Shown here: one piece after another, positions 36,660 to 44,390 of the stretch | How positions within the stretch are numbered: the stretch's first letter is position 1 | Layout: every line of letters begins with the position of its first letter | From: Bradyrhizobium diazoefficiens | GTDB taxonomy: Bacteria > Pseudomonadota > Alphaproteobacteria > Rhizobiales > Xanthobacteraceae | Length of the DNA stretch: 64,000 nt | Reading direction: 5' to 3' | Assembly (NCBI RefSeq): GCF_016616235.1 | Contig: NZ_CP067100.1 | Coordinates: 1,054,001 to 1,118,000, forward strand | Made by a program: the position numbers and the translations under genes | The notes under the pieces: model-generated | Seen by the model: the letters and a program-made list of their open reading frames with translations, nothing else | Told to the model about the DNA's origin: nothing | The model's database searches: none

Positions 36660-37403
36660 ATGCCGACCGCGCTTGAGCGGCGCGAGATCCTGATCGCCAC
36701 CATCGCCGACCTGCTCGACGGCATCCGCCATGTCGCGGTCGGCGCGTCGTCGCCGATCCCCGCGGCCGGCGCGATGCTGCTGCGGGCGCGCCACGAGCTC
36801 TGTGGCAAGCCGCCGGTGCGCATCTCGATTCTGGGATCGCGGGCGCACAATTTCTTCACCAATGGCGGAATCGAGCTGTTCGACTGTGCCGCGCAGGGCC
36901 GGGTCGATGCCTTCTTCCTCGGCGGCGGCCAAATCGACGGCCAAGGCAATATCAATTTGGTCGGCACCGGCGAATATCCGAGGACGGACGTGCGCTGGCC
37001 GGGCTCGTTCGGCTCGGCCTATCTCTATCACCTCGTCCCGCGCGTGATCCTGTTTCGCGAAGAGCATACGCGGCGCGTGTTTGTGCCCAAAGTCGATTTC
37101 GTCAGCGCGCGAGCGGTTACACCGGAAGTGCCGCGCCGCGGCGGGCCGCACGCGCTGCTGACCAACATGGCGCTGTTCGACTTCGACCGCGACGCGGGCC
37201 GCTTCTCGCTGCGCTCGGTCCACCCACCCTTCACTCCGGCCGATATCAGGGAGAATACCGGCTTCGACTATGACGAGCCGGAGGTCGTGCGCGAAACGCC
37301 GCGACCGGATGCCGCAACGCTGGCGCTCTTGCGCGGACGGATTCTCGATGAGCTCGCCGAGACTTATCCGGCCTTCGCGCGGATGATGAAGCAGGCAGCG
37401 TGA
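36660..37403 (+). CDS. CoA-transferase-like protein, beta subunit (GctB-like)
   Basis: The 247-residue protein is the beta partner of the preceding gene. It holds GASSPIPAAGAMLLRARHEL near the start, then FFLGGGQIDGQGNINLVGTG, a segment typical of this subunit. In canonical GctB a glutamate in an ESG-type motif is the nucleophile; here the corresponding strand reads ISILGSRAHNF, with no glutamate. This recalls IpdB-like hydrolases, but my alignment is by eye. A GTG at 36654 that overlaps the upstream stop is another possible start. Confidence 0.82.
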   Translation: MPTALERREILIATIADLLDGIRHVAVGASSPIPAAGAMLLRARHELCGKPPVRISILGSRAHNFFTNGGIELFDCAAQGRVDAFFLGGGQIDGQGNINLVGTGEYPRTDVRWPGSFGSAYLYHLVPRVILFREEHTRRVFVPKVDFVSARAVTPEVPRRGGPHALLTNMALFDFDRDAGRFSLRSVHPPFTPADIRENTGFDYDEPEVVRETPRPDAATLALLRGRILDELAETYPAFARMMKQAA

Positions 37404-37608
37404 TCGCTTCGCGGTCCGCCACGAAAAAAACATCGGCTTGGCAATTAGTGCCTGCTAGGACGGGATGAGGCGATTTGGACGAATCGCCGATGGGTGGCGC
37501 GGTGGTATTCCAGTCAGGCTCGGCAGCACGAACGGGATCGCAACCAATTTGCGGTTCGATGGTTATTGGATGGAACTTTTCCGTGGCCCCTGGCACGCGA
37601 GCCTGACG

Positions 37609-38187
37609 ATGCGCCTCCGCCGACCGGTCCTGGCTGCAACCCTTATCATGCTCGCAAGCCCTTGTTTTGCCGAGTCTTCCACACCCATCCCGGTGAATAA
37701 TCCGCCCGCGCAACAAAATTCCTTCGTCGACCTGCTGGCGCTGATATCCGGCCACTGCAAGACGCTGAAGGTGGCCGGGCGCCCGTTTGCCTGCAAGACC
37801 GTGGCTTACGCCCATGACGATCGAGGCCGGGTCAACTTCGCGGTCGCCGTCGACGATCCCACCGACGAGAACCACGTGGTGTCGTTCTCCGGCGAGAACG
37901 GCAAGCGGGCCGACGACAATTCCTATGAGCTGCCGATCGACCGCATGCTGCTCAACTCCAAGGACCGGCCCAAGGTCGACGGCCTGCCGGTGCCGGCGGA
38001 GCAGGCCTCCAAGGGTATCTGCCGCCAGACCGGCAATTTCGCCGCCCGGAAGGTCAACGATGTCACCTGCTCGGCAACCGACAATGAAGGCCGCAGCTAC
38101 GAACTCCTGTTCGTTTCCGACGGCACGCCGGTGAGCGTGCGCCGCATCCGGCAGTCGGCGCCGTCCATCCAGGATCCGTTCAAGTAG
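37609..38187 (+). CDS. Secreted protein of unknown function
   Basis: Starting at ATG 37609 (MRLRRPVLAATLIMLASPCF, cleaved after AES) the product has 192 residues, most in a periplasmic domain. Four cysteines (GHCKTL, FACKTV, GICRQT, VTCSAT) could form two disulfides. Recurring strand-like segments suggest a beta-rich fold. I do not recognise a family. An in-frame ATG at 37570 could add 13 residues. It stands alone between the CoA-transferase pair and the isochorismatase-like gene. Confidence 0.65.
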   Translation: MRLRRPVLAATLIMLASPCFAESSTPIPVNNPPAQQNSFVDLLALISGHCKTLKVAGRPFACKTVAYAHDDRGRVNFAVAVDDPTDENHVVSFSGENGKRADDNSYELPIDRMLLNSKDRPKVDGLPVPAEQASKGICRQTGNFAARKVNDVTCSATDNEGRSYELLFVSDGTPVSVRRIRQSAPSIQDPFK

Positions 38188-38301
38188 CGGCCGAACGGCG
38201 GCGAAGCTTCGCTTCCTGCGTCCCCGAGGGAATATCGGCATTGCCCGCCACCGCGCGGCGCTCGCATATTCGTCTCGACGAGATCCGGACTCCATCCCGC
38301 C

Positions 38302-38817
38302 ATGGCCAGCCCCCTCTCCGCCCTCATCGTCGTCGACGTCCAGCGCTCCTTCGACGAATGGGAAGCGGCGGGCCGGCGCCGCAACAACCCGGACGCAGTG
38401 GCGCGCATCGCCGATCTGCTGGCGGCGTTCAGGACGCACCGCGCGCCGGTCTTTCATATCCGCCACGAAGGCTCCAGGCCGAACTCGACGTTTCTGCCAT
38501 CGCGGCCCGGCTACGCCGTCAAGGACGAGGCGCGCGAGCAGCCGGGCGAGCCCGTCATCGTCAAGCGCGTCAACAGCGCCTTCATCGGCACCGATCTCGA
38601 GCAGCGCCTGCGCGCAGGCGGCATCGCCATGCTGGTGATCTGCGGCGCCACCACCAATCATTGCGTCGAGACCACGACGCGGATGGCCGGCAATCTCGGC
38701 TTCGATGCGCGCCTCGTGCGCGCTAAGCCTCAATCGTCCACATCGTCCTGGGTGCGGCCGAACAGGTGCACGATGCCCGGGGTCGCGATCGTGACGAACA
38801 CGAAGCGCGACAGGTGA
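38302..38817 (+). CDS. Isochorismatase-family cysteine hydrolase, C-terminally truncated
   Basis: The N-terminal 140 residues match isochorismatase-like cysteine hydrolases: [11 protein letters not shown] (Asp12 triad member), IVKRVNSAF (catalytic Lys) and [18 protein letters not shown] (nucleophile Cys). The usual C-terminal part after FDARLVR (normally DAT and a helix-strand unit of about 40 residues) is missing. From about 38723 the frame continues as [11 protein letters not shown], which is antisense to the 3' end of the AbrB-type gene. So the gene has been cut by a deletion or rearrangement; the remaining protein keeps the triad but may not fold. The true stop is the one at 38817, deep in the neighbour. 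Confidence 0.75.
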   Translation: MASPLSALIVVDVQRSFDEWEAAGRRRNNPDAVARIADLLAAFRTHRAPVFHIRHEGSRPNSTFLPSRPGYAVKDEAREQPGEPVIVKRVNSAFIGTDLEQRLRAGGIAMLVICGATTNHCVETTTRMAGNLGFDARLVRAKPQSSTSSWVRPNRCTMPGVAIVTNTKRDR

Positions 38818-39815
38818 TGGGCACCGACGAAGATCGGGTCGATGTGCAGGGTCAGGGCCAGCGCCAGCATCGCGTCCATCGCGCCTGGCGCGAAGGCGAC
38901 GACGACGTCGGAGAACTTCACCTGCGTGGTCAGCGCGGCGATGCCGACGAAGATAGCGGAGACGGCGATCGCGACGGCAAACGAGCCGAGCGCCGCGTTG
39001 ATGTGACCGGCGAGCGTCTTGATCCGCATCCGCGCGAAGCGGCTGCCGATCAGGGCACCGATGCCGACCAGCGCCACGCCGCGCACCCAGTTCGGCAGGC
39101 CGCCCTCGACCCAGCCCGCACCATGTAGCACGCTCGAGGCGATCATGGCGCCGAACATCCAGCTCGCCGGAAACTTGATCAGCCGCAGCAGCAGCGCGGC
39201 GGCCAGCGAGGCCGCGACCAGCTCCACGAGATCGACGGGTGAGGCGATCGCGGTCGTCAGCGTCGGCGCGGCAGAGGGCGCAACGCCCGCGATCGCCAAA
39301 ACCATCGGCAGCGCCGCGGTGAGGATGATGACGCGCATGGTCTGCACCACGGCGATACCAGGCAGATCGGCGCCGCGCTCGACCGCCAAAATCGTGATCT
39401 GCGACAGCGCGCCAGGGCTGCCGGCGAGGAAGGCCGAGGTGCGGTCCCACCCATGGATGCGCTGCAGGTAATAGCTCGAGCCGAAGGTCGAGCAGAAGGT
39501 GGCGAGCGCGAGCAACCCGATGGTGAGGGGATAGGCGCTGACCTGCTGGATCAGGTGGCGCGAGACGACCGAGCCCAGCGAGATGCCAAGCAGCACCAGC
39601 ACGGTCTGGGTCAGGATCGGCGGCAGCGAGAGCTGGCGGCCGGCGATCGCGGCGATGCCGACCGCGATCATCGAGCCCGAGATCAGCCCGCCGGGAAGGC
39701 CGGCGAGCACAAATAGGAGGCCGCCGGCGGTGCCGATGACCAGCGTCTCCACCGTGCTCAAGAGCTTGGCACGGCTCGGCCATTCGAATGCCAGGGAGGT
39801 GGTGATTTGCTTCAC
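38730..39815 (-). CDS. AbrB-type multi-pass membrane protein
   Basis: The 361-residue protein has about ten hydrophobic helices in two related halves, each with a glycine-rich segment: [20 protein letters not shown] near 37-56 and [18 protein letters not shown] near 315-332. This matches the AbrB duplication family, often misnamed as an AbrB transcriptional regulator; it is a membrane protein, perhaps a transporter of small organic compounds or ammonia-related solutes. It starts with GTG at 39815 and its 3' end overlaps the truncated isochorismatase-like gene. Confidence 0.83.
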   Translation of the reverse strand: MKQITTSLAFEWPSRAKLLSTVETLVIGTAGGLLFVLAGLPGGLISGSMIAVGIAAIAGRQLSLPPILTQTVLVLLGISLGSVVSRHLIQQVSAYPLTIGLLALATFCSTFGSSYYLQRIHGWDRTSAFLAGSPGALSQITILAVERGADLPGIAVVQTMRVIILTAALPMVLAIAGVAPSAAPTLTTAIASPVDLVELVAASLAAALLLRLIKFPASWMFGAMIASSVLHGAGWVEGGLPNWVRGVALVGIGALIGSRFARMRIKTLAGHINAALGSFAVAIAVSAIFVGIAALTTQVKFSDVVVAFAPGAMDAMLALALTLHIDPIFVGAHHLSRFVFVTIATPGIVHLFGRTQDDVDD

Positions 39816-39916
39816 GCCACCTTATCGCAAATCAGCGGGAGGCGCACAATTGCAGGCTCGTCATGCCGCAATGCGCGCGCCTCCCACGGACGCGTGCGAG
39901 CCGTATTGTGACGGAT

Positions 39917-40189
39917 TTACTTCTTGTCGGCGGCGGGGGCGGCGGTGCCGGCCTTGGCTTCCTTCATGCAGTCGCGGCGAAACTTCTTGCGCTCCTTGCC
40001 CTTCAGTCCCTTGGCGTCCGCCTGCTTGGAGCATTCGAGCGACTCGGCCGTACGCTCCTTCGGCGCCTTCTTGTCTACTGTGGCGGCAGTGTCGGTCTTG
40101 GCGGCCGGCGCGGCCGTCTGCGCGAAGGCGGTGCCGGTGGCGAGCAGGGAGGCGAGGGCGACGATAGCGAGGCGGGACGCGAAGGTCAT
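39917..40189 (-). CDS. PsiF-repeat secreted protein
   Basis: The 90-residue protein has a signal peptide (MTFASRLAIVALASLLATGT, cleaved after AFAQ). The mature part contains one PsiF-like unit: LECSKQADAKGLKGKERKKF followed by RRDCMKEAKA, with two cysteines and a basic centre. PsiF proteins are known from the phosphate-starvation regulon of E. coli; their role is unclear. The N-terminal Ala/Lys-rich part is a linker. The gene is divergent from the Cys-repeat protein at 40400; both are small exported Cys-pair proteins. Confidence 0.8.
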   Translation of the reverse strand: MTFASRLAIVALASLLATGTAFAQTAAPAAKTDTAATVDKKAPKERTAESLECSKQADAKGLKGKERKKFRRDCMKEAKAGTAAPAADKK

Positions 40190-40399
40190 GGTGTTGCACT
40201 CTTCTTTGCGAGAATTACGGAGGGCTTGGAACGTCGGCCCGGGTTGCTGAACGCCACATGAATAATTCAAGCAGAGGCCATAAGTAAATTTTGGCGGCGG
40301 GAGCCGTCGCTTCCTTGTCGCAAATCGCCGACACGCTAGGATAGCAATCCTCGTTTCGCTTCCCCCGGGGAAAGACCAAGGACAAGGAGGAGACCAAGG

Positions 40400-40891
40400 A
40401 TGACCATCCAATCAAAGCTGCTGTGTGCCGTTGCGTTGACGGGCTTTGCCGCGCTGGCGGTGAGCGCGCCGGCGCAGGCGCTGACCTCGCAGGAGTGCAG
40501 CGCGAAATATCAGGCCGCCAAGAAGGACGGCTCGCTCGGCACCATGAAGTGGAATGATTTCCGCAAGGCCCAGTGCGGCGCGGACGCGACGCCCGTTGCT
40601 GCGCCGAGCGCGGCGGCTCCGGCTGCGCCCGCCGCTCCCGCTGAGCCGAAGCAGGCGAAGAAGGAGGCGGCCCCCGCTGCCGCGCCGACCCTGCCGGCCG
40701 GCCCCGCGATCTATCCGAACGCGGTCGATCCGAAATATGCCAAGGAAACCCCCGGCAAGGCCCGCCTCCACACCTGTGTCGACCAGTACAATGCCAATAA
40801 GGCCACCAACGGCAATGGCGGCATGAAGTGGATCGAGAAGGGCGGCGGCTACTACAGCGAGTGCAATAAGAAGCTGAAGGGCGCCGCCTGA
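40400..40891 (+). CDS. Secreted protein with two Cys-paired MKW repeats
   Basis: The 163-residue protein has a signal peptide (about 1-27, ending PAQALTS). Two similar units follow. The first, CSAKYQAAKKDGSLGTMKW to DFRKAQC, spans Cys33-Cys59. The second, CVDQYNANKATNGNGGMKW to SECNKKL, spans Cys126-Cys155. A Pro/Ala/Lys linker joins them. Each unit has the pattern C-x3-Y-x-A-x-K...G-x-MKW...C, so each likely forms one disulfide. AAGGAGG precedes the ATG and a direct repeat AGACCAAGGA flanks it (40373 and 40391). Function unknown. Confidence 0.75.
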   Translation: MTIQSKLLCAVALTGFAALAVSAPAQALTSQECSAKYQAAKKDGSLGTMKWNDFRKAQCGADATPVAAPSAAAPAAPAAPAEPKQAKKEAAPAAAPTLPAGPAIYPNAVDPKYAKETPGKARLHTCVDQYNANKATNGNGGMKWIEKGGGYYSECNKKLKGAA

Positions 40892-40907
40892 ACTTCGAAT
40901 TGATGCG

Positions 40908-40938
40908 ATGGCCGGAGCAAAGCTCCGGCCATTCTTTT
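40908..40938 (+). terminator. Intrinsic terminator after the Cys-repeat protein gene
   Basis: GGCCGGAGC pairs perfectly with GCTCCGGCC around an AAA loop, then ATTCTTTT. It lies 16 bases after the stop at 40891 and before the convergent TetR stop at 40950. Confidence 0.85.
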
Positions 40939-40949
40939 CGTCCTGTTGC

Positions 40950-41498
40950 TCAGTCGAGCAGCTTCTCCGCCGATTTCGCCACCAGCTGCGATCGCTTGCG
41001 TGGGCCGCGCTCGACGAACAGCAGGCTCTGGCCGAAGATGAAGCAGTAGAACAGGAAGGCCTGCGCCTCGGCGTCCTCGGCCGCAAGACCGCTCGCGCGA
41101 TAGAGTTCAGTGACGTGCCTGAGCCGCGCCGCATCCACACTCGCCACTGTCGCCGCCGCGTTCTCGTCCGAACGGGCCCATTGCCGGATGGCGAGCTCGA
41201 TTGCCATGCCTTCCGGATTGAGCCGCTCGGAATAGAGCTGGATCATCGTCCTCAGCCGCTCGCGCGGCGCCTCGCCGTCCAGGCTGGTCTGCTGCGCGAT
41301 CGAGGCCGATCGTCCCTCGCGCCAGCATTCCAGCATGGCATCGAGCAGCGCGGCGCGGTCGGTGAAGCGGCGGTAGAAGCCGCCCTTGGTGACGCCGAGA
41401 TTCTTGGCCAGCACTTCGACCCTGACACCCTCGACCCCCGAGCGGGCCAGCTCGGCTAACCCGGCCTCGACCCAGAGATCGCCCTTGCCGTCACTCAT
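40950..41498 (-). CDS. TetR/AcrR-family transcriptional regulator
   Basis: The 182-residue protein has the TetR N-terminal helix-turn-helix: GLAELARSGVEGVRVEVLAK then LGVTKGGFYRRFTDRAALLD, residues 12-52. The C-terminal ligand domain has no recognisable specificity. It probably represses the divergent thioesterase unit and itself: two palindromes, at 41521-41534 and 41554-41571, lie in the region between. A GAGG site is seven bases before the ATG. The ligand may be an acyl-CoA or related hydrophobic molecule; this is inferred from the regulated genes. Confidence 0.88.
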   Translation of the reverse strand: MSDGKGDLWVEAGLAELARSGVEGVRVEVLAKNLGVTKGGFYRRFTDRAALLDAMLECWREGRSASIAQQTSLDGEAPRERLRTMIQLYSERLNPEGMAIELAIRQWARSDENAAATVASVDAARLRHVTELYRASGLAAEDAEAQAFLFYCFIFGQSLLFVERGPRKRSQLVAKSAEKLLD

Positions 41499-41519
41499 GA
41501 AATGGCCTCACCGGTTCTC

Positions 41520-41571
41520 GATACGGTGCCGTATTGCTAGCCCGGCGAAGTCTTGATACGCTACCGTATCA
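41520..41571. promoter_or_regulatory. Two likely TetR operator palindromes
   Basis: Site one, ATACGG-TG-CCGTAT at 41521-41534, is a perfect six-base inverted repeat. Site two, TGATACG-CTAC-CGTATCA at 41554-41571, has perfect seven-base arms. They share the core GATACG...CGTATC and their centres are about 35 bases apart, roughly three helical turns. They lie between the TetR gene start (41498) and the thioesterase remnant (41610), so a dimer on each site could control both directions. Confidence 0.75.
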
Positions 41572-41609
41572 ATGGAGAAAATACAAAAACGGGCAGGGAG
41601 AAGATTGTG

Positions 41610-41699
41610 ATGGAGCAGGAGGCAACTTATCGCGGCACGGTAAATCCGGGGCAATGCGATCACGTCGGGATGCGATCCGCCGAGCTGGTGGAGGCCTAG
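41610..41699 (+). pseudogene. Remnant of an acyl-CoA thioesterase (29 codons)
   Basis: The short frame reads MEQEATYRGTVNPGQCDHVG then MRSAELVEA and stop. The first 20 residues match the N-terminus of hotdog acyl-CoA thioesterases (usually ATYRGTVYPWQCDHMGHMN), and the last residues resemble their C-terminal AAELVEA. About 100 codons between appear to be deleted, leaving an in-frame stub. It has a GGGAG ribosome site and starts 38 bases after the second TetR operator, so it is still transcribed first in the unit. Three bases later the next thioesterase begins. The stub may only serve as a leader peptide now. Confidence 0.65.
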
Positions 41700-41702
41700 G
41701 TC

Positions 41703-42152
41703 ATGGCCGCATTCGAGCCGAAGAACCCCGGCTATCGCGCAGCGGCCATTGCCATGTTCGACGGCCAGCCGGCGATGCACACGCTCGGCATCGCGATCGT
41801 ACGTCTCGCGCCGGGCGAGGCCGAGCTGGCAATGCTGCATTCGCTGGCTTTGACGCAGCAGAACGGCTTTATCCATGCCGGCATCATCACCGCGGGCCTC
41901 GATAATGCCTGCGGCGTGGCCGCCTTCACCCTGATGCCGTCCAAGGCGGATATCCTGACGGTCGAGTTCAAGACCACGCTGCTCGCGCCCGCTCGCGGCA
42001 CGCGCTTCGTCTTCAAGGCCGAGGTCGTCAAGCCCGGTCGCACGCTGAGCTTCTGCGAGGCCAAAGCCTTTGCCGAGCATGAGGGCAAGACCGGGCTGAT
42101 TGCCACCATGACCGGAACGCTGATGGCGCTGCTGCCTCGCGCAGCGGCCTAG
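41703..42152 (+). CDS. PaaI-family hotdog thioesterase
   Basis: The 149-residue single-hotdog protein carries GFIHAGIITAGLDNACGVAA near residues 59-78, the active-site helix of PaaI/YbaW-type thioesterases, and TVEFKTTLLAPARGTRF near 88-104. It should hydrolyse short or aromatic acyl-CoAs. It follows the thioesterase remnant by three bases, so it is probably translated by coupling. Regulated, I infer, by the divergent TetR protein through the palindromes at 41520-41571. Confidence 0.85.
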   Translation: MAAFEPKNPGYRAAAIAMFDGQPAMHTLGIAIVRLAPGEAELAMLHSLALTQQNGFIHAGIITAGLDNACGVAAFTLMPSKADILTVEFKTTLLAPARGTRFVFKAEVVKPGRTLSFCEAKAFAEHEGKTGLIATMTGTLMALLPRAAA

Positions 42153-42274
42153 CGCCCCGGACACGATTTGCGCATGGCGCGGCGATGACATCGCGCCCGC
42201 GGCGTTCTATATGAGCCGTAACAATTCCCGGTCCTGGGTCGTATCTGCGGGATGGGACCGAAACGGGACGAGAT

Positions 42275-42934
42275 ATGACTGGATTTGGCAAGAAGGGCTT
42301 CGTGGCGACGCGGCGCGCCGCGCTGACGCTGATCGGGGCGAGTGCTCTCGCGGCGGGCGGTATCGCTTCGGCGCTGGCAGCCGCGGACGATGACGAGGTC
42401 CTGACCGAAGCCAGGGTGCTGCGCGACCCCGACACGCCGGTCGCCGGCAATCCCGACGGCAACATCACCATCGTCGAGTGGTCCGACTACAACTGTCCCT
42501 ATTGCCGCAAGCTCGAGCCGGAGCTGCGCCAAGTCGTCCAGGACGACGGCAAGGTGCGGCTGGTGATGAAGGACTGGCCGATCCTCGGACCGGTCTCGGT
42601 CACCGCGGCGCGGATCGCGCTCGCGGCGAAATTCCAGGACAAGTATCACCCGGCCCATGACGCCATGATGGGCGTCAGCTCGCGTTTGACCGAGCCGCGC
42701 ATCAACGAGCTGCTGGCGGCGGCCGGCATCGACATGGACCGCCTGAAGCGCGATCTCACCGGCCACGCTGAGGATATCGACGCCATCCTCAAGCGCAACA
42801 ACGAGCAGGCTGAAGCCTTCGGCTTCCGCGGCACGCCGTCCTTCATCGTCGGCAAGTACCGCGTGCCCGGCGTGCTCAGCATGAACGAGTTCGAGCAGGT
42901 CATCGCCGATGCCCGCAAGGCGAAGATGAACTGA
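42275..42934 (+). CDS. DsbA-family thiol oxidoreductase, probable Tat or Sec exported
   Basis: The 219-residue protein is a thioredoxin-fold periplasmic enzyme of the DsbA/DsbG-like (DSBA_2) group. The active-site CPYC is at 74-77 in WSDYNCPYCRKLE, and the cis-proline loop GTPSF at 186-190. The N-terminus reads VATRRAALTLIGASALAAGG, with twin arginines at 13-14 before a hydrophobic run, which suggests Tat export. It likely forms or reshuffles disulfides in exported proteins, of which several Cys-rich ones lie in this window. Followed by a strong hairpin at 42961. Confidence 0.88.
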   Translation: MTGFGKKGFVATRRAALTLIGASALAAGGIASALAAADDDEVLTEARVLRDPDTPVAGNPDGNITIVEWSDYNCPYCRKLEPELRQVVQDDGKVRLVMKDWPILGPVSVTAARIALAAKFQDKYHPAHDAMMGVSSRLTEPRINELLAAAGIDMDRLKRDLTGHAEDIDAILKRNNEQAEAFGFRGTPSFIVGKYRVPGVLSMNEFEQVIADARKAKMN

Positions 42935-42960
42935 GTCGGCGCATCGATCAGGGCCAATAC

Positions 42961-43000
42961 AAAGGCGCCGTCGCGGACCCGCGACGGCGCCTTGTTCATT
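42961..43000. terminator. Strong hairpin between convergent genes
   Basis: GGCGCCGTCGCGG pairs with CCGCGACGGCGCC around two bases, flanked by AAA on the left and TTGTTCATT on the right. It lies 27 bases after the DsbA-like stop and 12 bases before the stop of the small membrane protein, so it can end both transcripts. The T run is short. Confidence 0.7.
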
Positions 43001-43011
43001 GACGGTCGAAA

Positions 43012-43218
43012 CTACTTCGACGAGATGCGCACCCAGTCCTTGTGTGCGCGATCGCGCAGCGCGTCCCAGTCGGCCTTCGCGACATCCCAGTTGACGATGG
43101 TGCGATTGGTGGCTGCGACCTGACCATTGGCAACGGACGACGTCTGCATGGAGTCATAGGCGTAAACGCCGCAAGCGAGCAGCAGCGCGCCCAAAATCAT
43201 TCCGAAAAAAGTCTGCAT
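43012..43218 (-). CDS. Small membrane-anchored protein
   Basis: The 68-residue product has one N-terminal hydrophobic helix (FFGMILGALLLACGVYAYDS) and a hydrophilic C-terminal part (VNWDVAKADWDALRDRAHKD). It probably sits in the inner membrane with the tail in the periplasm. GGAGG precedes the ATG. No family recognised; similar small proteins are common in rhizobia. Confidence 0.65.
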   Translation of the reverse strand: MQTFFGMILGALLLACGVYAYDSMQTSSVANGQVAATNRTIVNWDVAKADWDALRDRAHKDWVRISSK

Positions 43219-43299
43219 GGCGAACCTCCGGTGACGGGCGGATAACGTCGGCCCGGAGTGATGGTTCCGCGGCAGTGCGGCGCGGTAAGGACGGCTCGT

Positions 43300-44373
43300 T
43301 CATCCTTCATTCAGCCACTCCAGCAGCTCCGCATTGATCTCGCGCGGATAAGTGTGGCTGAGATCGTCGATCTCACGATAGGTGACCTCGGCGCCGGCAG
43401 CGGCGAGCGTCGCTTGCGTCTGGCGCGCCGTCTGCACCGGAAACATCCAGTCGAGCTTGCCATGGGTGATGAAGATGGGCAGACCTCGGAGCCGCGCGGC
43501 GTCGGCCATCTCCGCCATCAGCGGATGGAACGTGGCCGAGACCGGTGCGAGATGCGTAAAGGGCGAAGCGCCGTCGAGGCCGGTGACGTAGCAGAAGGTG
43601 CCGCCGTCGCTCATGCCGGTCAGCAGCAGGCGCGAGGCATCGATGCTCCAGCGGCTGCGCACGCTGTCGAGGATGCGCATGAGGTTCGGCGTGTCGGCAT
43701 CATCGCCCATCAGCGCCCAGGTCGGGCCGGTCGCGGTCGGTGCCACCAGGATCGCGCCCAGGCTGCGGGCGTCGCGCAGCCAGCTCCAGAGAAAGCCGCG
43801 GCCGTTGCCGCTGCCGCCATGCAAGGCCATCACCAGCGGCATGGCGCGATCGGGCGCGTAATATTCGGGCACGTAGACCGAGAAGCCGCCGCGGCTGCCG
43901 GGCTCGTTGTGGTCGTGGAAGATGCCGGTGTCTTCGCTCGGGCCGGCTTCGAGCCGCGCCAGCAGATCGCCATCCTCGCGATTGGCGACGTTGAGGAAGA
44001 AGCTGCTCACCGGCGGAAACTGCACCGCCAGCGGATACAGCGCCTCCTGCGCGCGGGGGACGTGGCGCAGCGCGCGGAACACCGCGACGAGATCGCCGTT
44101 GCCGCGCTCGACATCGCGAATGCCGGCAAAGGCGGCGAGCGTCTCGTTGCAGGTGCGATCGAGCCGCTCGCGCAGCGCGGCGAACGGCTCCGGCCATTCT
44201 CCTCCAATCGCCAGGTGTGCCGTTTGCAACGCCGCGTCGGGCATGCCGATCGCATTCATCACCGAGGCAAAGGCCGGCGGATGCAAATGCCGCTGGAAGA
44301 AGCCGAGCGCTTCCAGCGCGTTGAGCAGCGGCGGCAGCACGGCCACGATGTCGTCGATCACGGCCTCGCTCAT
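43300..44373 (-). CDS. Alpha/beta hydrolase, PHB-depolymerase or carboxylesterase-like
   Basis: The 357-residue cytoplasmic protein has a helical N-terminal part (1-155) and a C-terminal alpha/beta hydrolase domain. VMALHGGSGNGRG near 181-193 is the oxyanion loop; the nucleophile is Ser255 in GMSDGGTF; the acid is Asp308 in HGKLDWMFP; the base is His340 in DLSHTYP. It resembles LpqC/poly(3-hydroxybutyrate)-depolymerase-like esterases. The N-terminal part has no named domain. It starts 17 bases after the HtrA-like gene stop on the same strand with an AAGGAAG site, so the two form an operon. Confidence 0.83.
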   Translation of the reverse strand: MSEAVIDDIVAVLPPLLNALEALGFFQRHLHPPAFASVMNAIGMPDAALQTAHLAIGGEWPEPFAALRERLDRTCNETLAAFAGIRDVERGNGDLVAVFRALRHVPRAQEALYPLAVQFPPVSSFFLNVANREDGDLLARLEAGPSEDTGIFHDHNEPGSRGGFSVYVPEYYAPDRAMPLVMALHGGSGNGRGFLWSWLRDARSLGAILVAPTATGPTWALMGDDADTPNLMRILDSVRSRWSIDASRLLLTGMSDGGTFCYVTGLDGASPFTHLAPVSATFHPLMAEMADAARLRGLPIFITHGKLDWMFPVQTARQTQATLAAAGAEVTYREIDDLSHTYPREINAELLEWLNEG

Positions 44374-44390
44374 CGCGGCTTCCTTTTGGA

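Noticed and set aside
37246..39783. 845-codon minus-strand frame spanning several genes
   Set aside because: Composition is that of shifted coding DNA (Arg, Ala, Asp, His rich); it crosses several well supported genes on both strands.
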